A stretch of DNA of 64,000 nucleotides, from positions 17,643,001-17,707,000 of the forward strand of contig JAVHKY010000003.1 in assembly GCA_035079385.1 (NCBI GenBank), read 5' to 3'. The notes below the pieces were generated by a model, which saw nothing but the letters and a program-made list of their open reading frames with translations, was not told the DNA's origin and did no database searches. A program made the position numbers and the translations under genes. How positions within the stretch are numbered: position 1 is the first letter of the stretch; each line of letters starts with the position of its first letter. Shown here one piece after another: positions 11,531-20,986 of the stretch. Source of the stretch: Aspidiotus rigidus (taxonomy: Eukaryota; Arthropoda; Insecta; Hemiptera; Diaspididae).

Positions 11531-12615
11531 ATTACACAATACCAAAACTCACGGTCCTCCAGGGTGAAGAAGTGGATTTGATCGATTGTTTGTCACTTCC
11601 AGAACGTTCCAGCGACTGGAGAATTTTTTGACCATCTTGTTCAAACACGGCGGATGTGTTTACATGTGAATCGACCTAATTGATGAACAAAATACCAAAA
11701 CTCACGGTCCTCCAGGGTGAAGAAGTGGATTTTCTCGATTATTCGTCATTTCCAGAAGGTTCCAGTTGCTGGAGAATTTTTTGACCATTTTTTTCAAACT
11801 CGGCGGACATGTTTACCTAAGAATTAACCTAATTGATGAAGGATATATGAAAAATCGCAGTTCTCCAGGTTGAAAAAGTGGATTTTCTCACTTCTCTACT
11901 ATTTTCAGACTTTTCCAGCACTGGAGAATTTTTCAACTATTTTACTCAATCTAACGTACTCCACCTCAGCGGTGGACGTGTTTACATAAGAATTGACCAA
12001 ATCGATAAACAAAATACTAAAAATATATTTTTGGTCTATCAACATTCCCATTTCGTCTCATGGAGGAGTGCGTATTTTTCACATCGAACATTGACCATTG
12101 ATTTCTCGCGGTCTATTGCGGTAGCAGTTATAGTTCACCCCGCTATTCCTGGAAAAATCACAGAAATTCATTAAATATTGATTTTTTTGGGAATGTTGCA
12201 CCTCACCGAGGACTATGGTATTCATGTATGTTGTAGTAGAGGGTATGGCGCTTCAAAGGAATGATTTTCCCCAGGTGCCTCCCCCCCGATTTTTTTTTTA
12301 TTCGAGTTTGAAGTTTTGTTATAGCTAAAAACTAGGGAAAATATGAATGTTTTTTTTTTGACAAAAATACCATGGATGAACGTTCACATATACTAAAATG
12401 TCCTCAAGTTTCATCGCTGTGCATTTTTATTATTGGCTGAGATATAGCCATTTGGCGTTTGGCCTAAAAATGGCTCTGCAGACCATGTGGGTGAGCGGAC
12501 GGGTCCAATTTTTTGGATTTCGAGTTTTCTCATTGGGGACAACATTTTGACGGACATTTGGAAAATTTTCCGACCAAGGCAATTCCCCCCCCCCCCCCAC
12601 CCGGCTACAGCCTTT

Positions 12616-14064
12616 GATTCTGCCATAACATTTTTCTTTCAAAGGAAAAAGATTCCAAGGTACTTTAAAAATGGATACACGCCAATTATTTTTTGTACCG
12701 CAGTACGGTCATCAGGCCTAGATTGTCGAAAAAGATAATGCGTCTTCAATCTCAAGCGCACAATTTAGGAACTCACAAGTTTGAAAAATCAAAATCGGTG
12801 GAGACAACAATGCAGCCAGTCAATGTACTGGGTAGAAAATATGCATGTTCCTTTTTGATTCTCATAACCTTTTTTGTGAGAGCGGGGATTTCGAAAGGCG
12901 CAAATGGACCTGATGACGAATAGGCACACTTGAGCTCATTTTGTCAAACGTAACTCAGATAATTTTTTCATAATAAAGTATCATCACTAACCTGAGCGTA
13001 ATTCCAATGCTTCAGAAAGCATGAAAAATTGAAAAAAAAAAAAAAAGTTATTAATTTTTGTAAACGCTACTTCATCAATAAAAGAAGTAATATTTTATTT
13101 CTTGCATATTATGCTGAAAGAAATCGCGTTTTCCGAAATAGGAGTTGAAGAGGTAGTGAGTATCTTAATCGAAAAAGAGAGCAGTGCAGTGTATGTACGA
13201 TGAGATGATTCACAGAGGTAGAATTTTCTCCTATTATAGATATATGCAGACGCAACAATCTTTGAAAATAAATATGATGATATCGAACTACCTTTTGTTC
13301 TTTCTCAAAACGTGTGAATCTCTCTAATATCCCGATAGTAAATACGTGCTTTCAACCACTCCATATAATTGATGTTCGGTAAACAATATTATTTAGAATT
13401 GAATGTCAATAAACCACTCATACACATTACACACGTTGTACATAAATGGATTTTTTCACTCTTGAAATCGTCGGTGTTATGCGAAACCACTGCGTTAGTC
13501 ATAGAGTAGTATAGTGAGACGTTAAACGAAAATTCACTGTCTTCTAAAGTTCACTCACAGTATACTCCGTACAAATATGATCCTAGGTATGGATATGAAA
13601 TGAAAATTCATCAATCAAAAATAAATTTTCGAGAAAAGAAGAAATGAAGAAAAATTTTGCAAATTAATATCAATCTCCATCTCGCTATATTCTTCCACAC
13701 AACACGTGTAAGATAAATTGTATATTCGTGTTCTTAAAAAAAATGACCTTTTAAAAACTACATCCCTTCACACAACGGTTGGTTTCTGGTTGATGAGACT
13801 TTATTACAATCTGAATAAATGTAGATGTACCAGTTTGGGGATATTTTTGTTGGAAAATATACTGACTTTCGAAAATCTTTCATTTTTCTCTTCTCTATTT
13901 TCGTTACATCATTTTTGCAGCAAAGCTTATGTAGAAAATTTAGAAGCAGATTTATCTAAATTTAAAAGACAGTCAAACTTGGAATTTTAACCCTCTAACA
14001 CAAGGAACATGACAAAAACGCGATTCATTTTTCACGTGTTTAAACTAGAAAATTGAAAAGATCT
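12616..14064. other. Intronic gap between foldback B and the PLE
   Basis: AT-rich intron sequence with an A-run near 13032. No splice-bounded coding segment or recognisable transposon was found. The open frame at 13718-13990 has no recognised homology. Confidence 0.4.
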
Positions 14065-14091
14065 CAAGGGTATCTATTTTAGTAATTAGCT

Positions 14092-14131
14092 TACAAGAGT
14101 ACTTTTGGGTGTTACCCCATCATCAGTTGTA
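14092..14131 (-). ncRNA. Hammerhead-like motif, inverted copy, G12 lost
   Basis: Read on the minus strand: helix I strand UACAA (14131-14127), core CUGAUGA (14126-14120), one extra U (14119), helix II GGG/CCC around a six-base loop (14118-14107). Next come AAA where GAA is required (14106-14104), the palindrome AGUACU (14103-14098), C17 at 14097, and UUGUA (14096-14092), which closes helix I perfectly. The single departure from a hammerhead core is G12 to A at 14106. G12 is the general base of the reaction, so I infer that this copy is catalytically dead. Its partner at 18327-18366 keeps G12. Confidence 0.6.
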
Positions 14132-14599
14132 CCGCTGCTAAAGAACGAGGCCTTAAACATTAGTTTTTATTGTCTAACATTGTGATCTAATTGGCTACAA
14201 CAATACTGCGTCGTGATTGGTTCATTTGCCTACATGTACTACGTTTCTATTGGCTACCCGGGTTTGTTGTCATTCTTGTTCTTCTTGTCTCGTCCTATCA
14301 CCAAGCCGAAAAATTTTTCATCGTCAGACAAGATCACAATATTCAAGAAGCTAGTTTTTCCCTCTTTGCCTTTGCAATCTTCATCTGTTTCCAACGTTTC
14401 CTTCTCTTCACACGATTTTCATTTCACAAAGGTGTTGTGATCTCCTTTGTTCAATGAAGAAACACCCCTCAAACTTGGATTTCTTGTGACTAAAAAAAAC
14501 AAAAACAAAAACAAAAAAACACATGGTTCCTTCGGAAGTGCTTGCGGTTACGTTTGAGACCGAATTTTGTTAAGTTCAAATTTTATTCGGATTGTCCAT

Positions 14600-16800
14600 A
14601 CACTACTCGGAAATTAGATAATTGCATTACCAATAAATGGATCAGGTCTGAACGCAACGTCACGACCAGACTGAACCTGCTGGTAACACTCGAGGTAGTC
14701 CAGTTTGCTACACCCATGTGAGTTGGAATTATTTATTCAGTCTATTAATGATGATTGTCGTGAGTTTGAGGCTAACCTTAAAGCTAGAAAAAATAAAAAG
14801 ATCTCCTCCCTATTGGATTTGAAAGCCCAAGCCCTCGGGGATGACCATGATGAGGTTGGGTTAGTCCAAGAATTTCACCCCCGTGTTATAAGTAACAGTC
14901 AGACGAAATTCAGTAACGATGAGCTGAATCTGTTGGAGAAGGGTTTGAAGTTCAGTTTACCCCCTCTTGATAATGCCGACACCCTGGCTAATGTGGTCGC
15001 TGATTTGGTCCCGGTATCGATACCCAAAAAACCTGCGCCGATTTAGTCAGCAACACGCCCCCTTCCGCGCATTAATAACACTGCGAAAGGGTTGATTACA
15101 GGGTTGAGGAGGAAGCTGAGGAAGGAGGAGACTATACTTACAAAGGCCGACAAAGGGAATTCCATCGTTGCGATGGATAAGGCTACTTACCACTTTAAGG
15201 TGGAACAGGTTTTAAACCAGTACGGGGCCACCGAAAACCCCTCTTCAATTTCCCTCACTATGTCAAAGAGGTTCGGAATGCTATTAATAAAAGTTCCGTT
15301 ATCATTACAAAACCCTCAGTGAAAAAAAGGTTGCTCGAACTTAACCCAGTACTTCCTTTATTGTACGGGTTGCCCAAAGTTCATAAGGCCATACTCCCAT
15401 GCGGCCTGTTGTATCCTACATCTCCTCCCCCGCCTACTCGCTCGCTAAATACCTGGACCGTTGGTTTAAATATCATACTGAATATGAGCCTCCTTGGTCC
15501 GTCAAAAATTCAGTCTCCTTGGCCAATAGGCTCAAAGATGAAGTACTCCCTCCTGCTACTATTTTATGCTTCTTTGATGTGGTCGGTCTGTTTCCGAACA
15601 TCCTGAAAGCGGCCACTTTCCAATATTGAGGCGACCTTCTTGTTAAATTTAATACTCCCCATGAAGAGTTGCAGGAGTTCTTCGATTTACTCAACGTCTG
15701 CTGGTCCCCTAATTTTTGTAAATTTAATGATAAATATTTTGAATTTCCTAAGGAAGTGGACATTCCCATTGGATCCCCGTTGGGTTCCCTTATTTCGAAG
15801 GTCTGTATGTCGAAATTTGAGGCTGACCACTTTTCCTCGGGCCAGTCATTCTTAAATCATGTTCACTAGTGGCACAGATGTGTGGATGACGTGCTGCAGA
15901 TCCCCAAGAACTCCTTGGTGAGTTTCTTAAGGATCTACATGATCAGTTCCCCTCCATAAAATTTACTTTGGAGGTCAGTAATTCTACTATCAACTTCTTG
16001 GACCTCACCATCTCCGAAAGAGACGGGGTCCGTGAGTTCACGATATACAGAAAAGATACTTCGAACGATATTGTTGTCCACAGCGCGTCATTCTGCCCTG
16101 TCACCTACAAAATAGCTGCTTTTAATAGTTTCATACATCGACACACTAACATCCCTTTGAGTAAACCAGCCTTCCAGAAAGAACTACGTACTATAAAGTA
16201 CTTGGCTCGGGTATACGAGGTCAACTTGGACATTGACCTGATGGTCCGTAGGAACATCACGCGGCAATGCCTTGATTCTACTACCTCCCTCCCTCCCTCG
16301 GGAGGAAAGTCGTGAAGGCAGAAAGCGTTGGATTAAGCTAAGTTTTCGGCAGATTCGAGTCGCGTCCTTCGGCCCTTTGGTTTCCGGCCCGTTTTCTATA
16401 ATTTTAATACATTAAACGGACTGTTCGTTAGATTGAAGACCATTACAGAGGAGTGGGGTTCATAGTATAAGATGTAATGACTGTGACGGAATCTACATAG
16501 GCGAGACCGGTCGCCAGCTCCAAATAAGAGTGGCTGAGAACTTGAAAGCCTGGAAAAAGGGCAACTTTGGGAATCGGCCTTCGCGGAACATTTATTCACC
16601 TGTGGCCACAGTTTCAGAGAGGGGTCAGAAACCCTCCTCCACGAATGGCGCTGGAAAACATCGAGATCATTCGCCACCTGAACAGCGATAACGTAACCGT
16701 ACTCAACAGGTGTATTCCGGATAAGGGATCGATTGAACTAATTTATGGATGTGACTCACATCGCGAGGAGTCGTTAGTTCAATCACGATCTCACCGTTGT
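14600..16800 (+). pseudogene. PLE reverse transcriptase/GIY-YIG gene, decayed
   Basis: The frame-broken coding region holds the PLE protein in order. The N-terminal region is at about 14705-15045 (SNDELNLLEKGLKF). The RT fingers are near 15149 (ADKGNSIVAMDK) and 15361 (LLYGLPKVHK). RT motif A is FFDVVGLFPNI (near 15570-15602). Motif B is IPIGSPLGSLISK (near 15760). Motif C is WHRCVDDVL (15870-15896), with Cys where most PLEs have Tyr before VDD and a TAG stop just upstream. The thumb includes STINFLDLTISERDG and IYRKDTS (about 15968-16310). The GIY-YIG endonuclease starts near 16456 (GVHSIRCNDC, GIYIGETGRQLQIRV), followed after a frameshift by LALENIEIIRH. Together these would nick target DNA and reverse-transcribe the element. 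At least four frame changes or stops show that it is inactive. Confidence 0.85.
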
Positions 16801-16842
16801 TTTCTGTCGTCGACTGTTTCTCTGCCAGTCACTTTCCAATCT

Positions 16843-16880
16843 CCGCCCGTTGATGGCTTCTTAGCCGAAAGTGCTTGCGG
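16843..16880 (+). ncRNA. Hammerhead-like motif downstream of PLE copy 1
   Basis: Located about 40 nt after the PLE reading frame, in sense. Helix I is CCGC (16843-16846) with GCGG (16877-16880), a perfect match. The core is CCGUUGA (16847-16853), which differs from CUGAUGA at positions 4 and 6. One extra U follows (16854). Helix II is GGCU/AGCC closed by UCUU (16855-16866). Then come GAA (16867-16869), AGUGCU (16870-16875) and U at the cleavage position (16876). All helices are kept, but two conserved core bases are changed, so activity is doubtful. A related but more decayed 3' half is seen near 14526-14553. Confidence 0.5.
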
Positions 16881-17024
16881 TACTTTGTATTGTTTTGTTT
16901 CAGCGGCTTTTGCACCTTTCTTCATTCATTTACTCATTCTGTAGTATTTGCCGTTCTAAAACAAAATCATATAAATGTCCCCCCCAAACGACTAATATGA
17001 AGAATTGTCTTCATCAAAATGGCT

Positions 17025-18097
17025 TCACAACACTCCTTTTCTACAAGTGTGACTTCGGATATACCTTCGCTTCGTCCTTGTGCTGATATTCATTGCAGTG
17101 TTTGCCAAACAGTGACTCGCTACTTCTATCTCCTTCGATGTTTTGTGCTGTGCTCCTGTAAATTTAATGCTCCCATTCATCGCATCGCCGCGACCATCTT
17201 TACAGGCGGAGATATTCATGAATGTCACAGAAAAAGTTACGGCTTCCTATCAACGAAATTAAACGAGAAACGCAAGGAACCTGTTTCATGAGTAGAATTT
17301 GTGAAAATATTCAGAATTGAATTAAAAATTGGAGTCCCGAGAAGTCAAATTGTTTCTGAGTCCCTTTCTATGATATACAGTTCAAAAGACGAAATTTTCC
17401 AAACGCGGGAAAAGTGCCTGGTGTCTGGTCAGCAACTCAACATAATTTGACAGGAGGATGAAACCTGAATAATCCAACCTGACCTGACAATAGGAAGAGG
17501 ACTTACAAGTGTTTAGGAAGTTGAAATTTTTCAAGTTCAGATGTTGCACTTCCACCTCAGGCACAAGCTAGCGGCGATTCCGAACTACTCCTGCCGAGAA
17601 ATATCTTTTCTGGAGAACAATGAAGAGATGATGAAAAAAATCGGGCAGATCGCGACAGCCAACGGCCACTCTAGAGGCATAATTGAGGGAAACCTTGGGA
17701 AAATGGAAGCAATGAAGGGAACCTATGACAGCACAGTAAGAAAGTACGCTGGATCAGTACCATACATAGACAAAGAAGGTATGACGTGAATGTGGGTATC
17801 CATAACAATCCACCCATTGTGAAGAGAATAAGCAATGACGAGATGGAGGAAAAGGACAAGGGAAGCTTGAGCGGAGGGTACAAGCTCATTTGCGAACAGA
17901 GCGAAGAGGTGAGACTGGAAGTACATCCGACAATAGGAGAATGGAGCACAAAATACCAAGGGAGAAAGAGGATAGCAAGTCACTGTTTGGCAAACACTGC
18001 AATGAAGTGTGAAGGAACATTTCAAGTTATATACAAAAGAAGGCCACTTGAAGAAAAGAAAACTCTGGGAACACATCGATATTGTAAAGTCAAATAA
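17025..18097. other. Paired inverted coding-like segments
   Basis: The plus frame at about 17786-18097 and the minus frame at 17025-17228 both encode ASHCLANTAM preceded by a Lys-rich stretch (TKYQGRKRI and HKTSKEIEV). They therefore lie head to head as diverged inverted copies; the shared DNA word is cattgcagtgtttgccaaac. The plus strand also has an upstream open frame (17541-17789) ending in VPYIDKEGMT. I do not recognise a domain. The position inside the PLE's 3' flank suggests that this is part of its pLTR-like sequence or a second, nested element. Confidence 0.4.
17330..17405 (+). repeat. Two units of a dispersed ~46-bp minisatellite
   Basis: The words gaagtcaaatt (near 17342) and aagacgaaattttcc (near 17387) are about 46 bp apart. 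Each is preceded by gagtccc and a tatgatata-like word. The same unit makes tandem arrays at 30838-30970 (same strand) and 55950-56125 (opposite strand). Flanking similarity continues to the right (aatccaacctgacctg here, aatccaatctgacct near 30970), so a longer repeat carries it. Confidence 0.55.
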
Positions 18098-18326
18098 GAG
18101 AGAAGCACAATGTTATCACATTTGACAGTGAAAGATTATTCGATTTGATGAGTAGACGAGACAGGAAGAACCGAACCGACAAATAAGATGACAGCAAATC
18201 TGGTAGCCAATAGAAACGAAGCTTATAGGCGAATGAACTAATCGCGGCGCAGTATAGTGGTAGCCAATCAGATCACATGGTTAGACTATAAAAACAAACG
18301 TTCAAGGCTTTCATCCTCAGTCATGA

Positions 18327-18366
18327 TACAACTGATGATGGGCTAGCACCCGAAAGTACTCTTGTA
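18327..18366 (+). ncRNA. Intact-looking hammerhead ribozyme at PLE right end
   Basis: Helix I is UACAA (18327-18331) with UUGUA (18362-18366), five perfect pairs. The core is CUGAUGA (18332-18338), all consensus. One extra U follows (18339). Helix II is GGG (18340-18342) with CCC (18349-18351) around CUAGCA. Then come GAA (18352-18354), the self-complementary AGUACU (18355-18360) and C17 at 18361, giving a predicted cut between 18361 and 18362. A palindromic helix III too short to form alone is the hallmark of PLE-associated hammerhead variants known to cleave as dimers. The extra base between core and helix II recurs in every copy in this window. The structure is seen in sequence; self-cleavage is inferred. 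Confidence 0.75.
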
Positions 18367-18400
18367 CACTAACTAATAAAGTAAAATGATAAACTGGAGA

Positions 18401-19341
18401 TTTCTTAATTTGTAGTGCTCCACTTACACCTCATCACACTTGATACGACTTCTGATGATTTAAACTAGAACCCCGTGTGTTCTAGCCCTAAAGCTCTCAC
18501 CGACTCGCAAAATATTATCCTCACCGTTCTCTCACCAAATACTATTCTCAAAGTGTTATGTTTCTCTGGGAAACAAATATTTCACAATTCCTCCTCCAAT
18601 TGGACCACTTCGTAAGCAGCGACAAGGTCGTTTAAATAAAAATACAATCCTTTACAAGTATAGTAAACTATTTCACGTATCGAGAATGAATGTGAGGCAA
18701 GGAATTCGATTTTCTTCATCGACTAATATCGTAAACGTTTGAAATCGTTGGCGGAATTCTCATTTTACACTCCTTGGTATGTGACAATACGTTACCGATA
18801 AAATTGGGTGGATTCGAGTTCAATAATCGGTGGGAGTCTGTAATTACGTGGCCAAAGTGTATAAAGGACGTAATCGAGTTTTATGATTCCTCTAAACCCG
18901 TAATTTCTGACATCAACTATATTCCTTCAAGGGTACCTTTAATATGAACCTCTCTATCAAAAATTTTACAGCACTCGCGCGATAAACCTTCTTCGCCCAC
19001 ACAAAGGAAACGTTTTGGATACATATATTTTTTTAAGATCAACAACTTTCTCATGAAATATTTCAAGTTAGAGTACATCTCAGCATTCTAATATGACTCT
19101 AGTTTCATATCCAAGTTCAATTCTGCGTCTTTTCTTCACCGTAGCTGATGACAACTAGCTAAAATTAGGAACGATGCGATAACAGACACACCTAATGATC
19201 GTCGGCCACGTCTGTCATACTCTATCGAGTACAAAACGAAATGAGACGAGACTTAAGAGACTATATTTATGCATTCTAATCTTTTGAGGGCGTTAACTTA
19301 CGATATTTACTCGTAATATCTAATTAGTTAACTCGACTTAC
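18401..19341. other. Intronic gap between PLE and exon 2
   Basis: AT-rich intron. No feature was recognised apart from the polypyrimidine-poor approach to the splice donor of the exon at 19342-19403 (read on the minus strand, this is the start of the second intron). Confidence 0.4.
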
Positions 19342-19403
19342 TTTTTTCAAGTGCTTGTTCACCCATTTTGTGAATGTTTTCTTCTGTATCGCGTCTCGTT
19401 CAT
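19342..19403 (-). CDS. shot: Spectraplakin exon 2: start of CH1
   Basis: This exon is 62 nt. Its acceptor reads TTTTCTGTGCAG and its donor GTAAGT on the minus strand. It enters in phase 1: the final G of the exon at 40310-40421 completes an Asp codon with the first AT here. It encodes (D)ERDAIQKKTFTKWVNKHLKK and leaves in phase 0. KKTFTKWVNKHL is the first helix of CH1 and is almost invariant in Shot/MACF1. The introns on both sides are large (20.9 kb and 12.6 kb) and full of transposons. Confidence 0.95.
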
Positions 19404-20805
19404 CTGCACAGAAAAACAAAGAGAAAAATTATCTCCACTGATCTCAACATTAATACCAGATAAGAAATGAAAAAATAGACGCGATGTAGACTGTAGAGAA
19501 TACGAATGAATCGAGAAGGTTAGGTAAATATTCAGGAGAAATGGAATTATTAGCCCCACTTCGAGAAGAAAAACTCTAGTGATAGAATATGAATAGCGCA
19601 TCTTCGCAGCATTAGCATACAGACAGCCTTCAAGACGAGTAGTCGAAGTGAGTTTCGTAAAATTGGTTGCATTGTTTCCGTTTTCAGGCACAGAAATGAC
19701 CACAAACACACATACATTTTACGATTGATCAGAATAAAATTTAATATTATCATGTATTAGGATCAAGACTAAAGTCTTAATTTCAAATCGGAAATAGATT
19801 ATGATGTTTCTCGCTTCGTTTTGCATGGATTGATACGAGGAGAATTCATCCAACTGTGACTCGATACAGAATGCATGAACCGGCATTCGAGACATGTTGA
19901 ACTCGCGAGTCATACATGACCTATTATTTATTCACGATATCAATAATACATGCCTGCAGCCGTAAGAAAATACGAAGAAAAATATGTGCTTTCCAAAATT
20001 TATGTCTGCAGTTAGATAAACAAATTCCAATACACGTTAATTAGCACTCGATCCATCTTCGTCGCATTTCCCTTCACTCATTCAATTTTTCAGTACATGC
20101 ATACTTTATTTTATTCAACCATGCGGAAAATACATACGTCAAAAGGACTCAGGTGTTTGGCACTAATCCGAAAAAATATTTTTTGACGATTGACGAAAAG
20201 AATGATGTAATTTTGTGTACTTAGTTCTTAGAATTTGTACATATTTTAAAGTTCCAAAACAGAGTGTCCTGATGGATATGTAACTGAAGGATAAACCCCG
20301 GATTTTCGACTCATCATCGCGAATTGACAAACTATGTAGTAATTATAGGTAAAATCAAGACCAGAGAGAAAGAAATCGCGTGTCGCAACAATAATTTACA
20401 AACTATCGAGCGAAAGCGTGACTCAGCAGATACCAAAAACTCGTGTCGAAAGATATTCCGATCTCTGAGTGATCGAGTGACAACCATCTTCTTAGTGATC
20501 GTGCAGTTATTTTATTTATTTAAATTTAGGGCTCTTGGTAGGCTACACTTTCAAAAAATTTTCCCCTCGCTCATCCCCAACAGATATTCTTGGTTCGATC
20601 AGACTCGAGTGAACCTCATTTTCGATCTGAAATCCGTTGGTTCTTCAAATATAAGTTAGCTCTAGATCGACAAGCTCGGACAGAAAACTTGGAACCTTTT
20701 CAATATAAATTACTTTTTTTTTCTTTCTTTCTTTTTTTTTTAATAAACCGTTTATTAGAAAAAAAAAAAAAAAAAAACATGAAGAAAATACGGTTTATGA
20801 ATAGG

Positions 20806-20833
20806 GCTTCGACCGAAGAGTCATTTCGCCCGA
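20806..20833 (-). ncRNA. 3'-terminal stem-loop of LINE copy 1
   Basis: On the minus strand GGGC (20833-20830) pairs with GCCC (20809-20806), and UUCG (20819-20816) pairs with CGAA (20813-20810) around GU. The 5' side has a ten-base internal loop, GAAAUGACUC, and the 3' side has none. It lies between the reading frame and the A-tail. A hairpin of the same topology occurs at 47735-47770 in a different LINE. LINE reverse transcriptases of several clades recognise 3' hairpins, so a priming role is a reasonable inference. Confidence 0.5.
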
Positions 20834-20986
20834 TGATGTAACATAATTGTGAGGTAGAAGACAGGGAGAAGCAAGTGGATTAGATAAAGAGGGTAGGAGA
20901 GAGAATTTATGAATGAGTAAAGAGCAGGAAAGACAGAGAGGTTGGTGATATGGAGACAATTGAGTGCAGCGAAAGGGCGTTGAATA

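Larger units (their letters stand above)
9766..12615. mobile_element. Foldback-type palindromic element B
   Basis: This is the best preserved member of the family at 524-2957. The left arm (about 9766-10840) and right arm (about 11535-12615) are inverted copies of each other, roughly 1.08 kb each and very similar over their full length. The arms include the unique outer part and several 152-bp subrepeats. The centre (about 10840-11535) holds more subrepeats and a second tandem unit of about 120 bp. Outer ends are aaaggctctagccggg and its complement with one substitution (cccggctacagccttt). A homopolymeric G/C tract lies about 20 bp inside each end. No transposase or clear target duplication was seen. 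Open frames in the arms are mirrored on both sides and are probably by-products of the repeat. Confidence 0.8.
14065..18400 (+). mobile_element. Penelope-like element copy 1 with inverted ends
   Basis: A plus-strand Penelope-like retroelement (about 14600-16800) is flanked by inverted terminal segments. Bases about 14065-14450 match the reverse complement of about 17950-18400, with shared words such as attggctac, acaagagtac and catcatcagttgta. PLEs often carry such pLTRs in direct or inverted orientation. Both ends contain a hammerhead-like motif. An extra segment (16800-18100) follows the reading frame and contains another hammerhead-like motif, a fragment of the 46-bp minisatellite and two mutually inverted coding-like pieces. 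The coding region is broken by frameshifts and stops, so this copy is dead as an autonomous element. Confidence 0.75.

Noticed and set aside
20806..20833. Hammerhead ribozyme at the LINE 3' ends
   Set aside because: The LINE hairpins here and at 47735 contain AUGAC or CUGAUGA-like words, but there is no GAA plus helix III arrangement. They are simple bulged hairpins.
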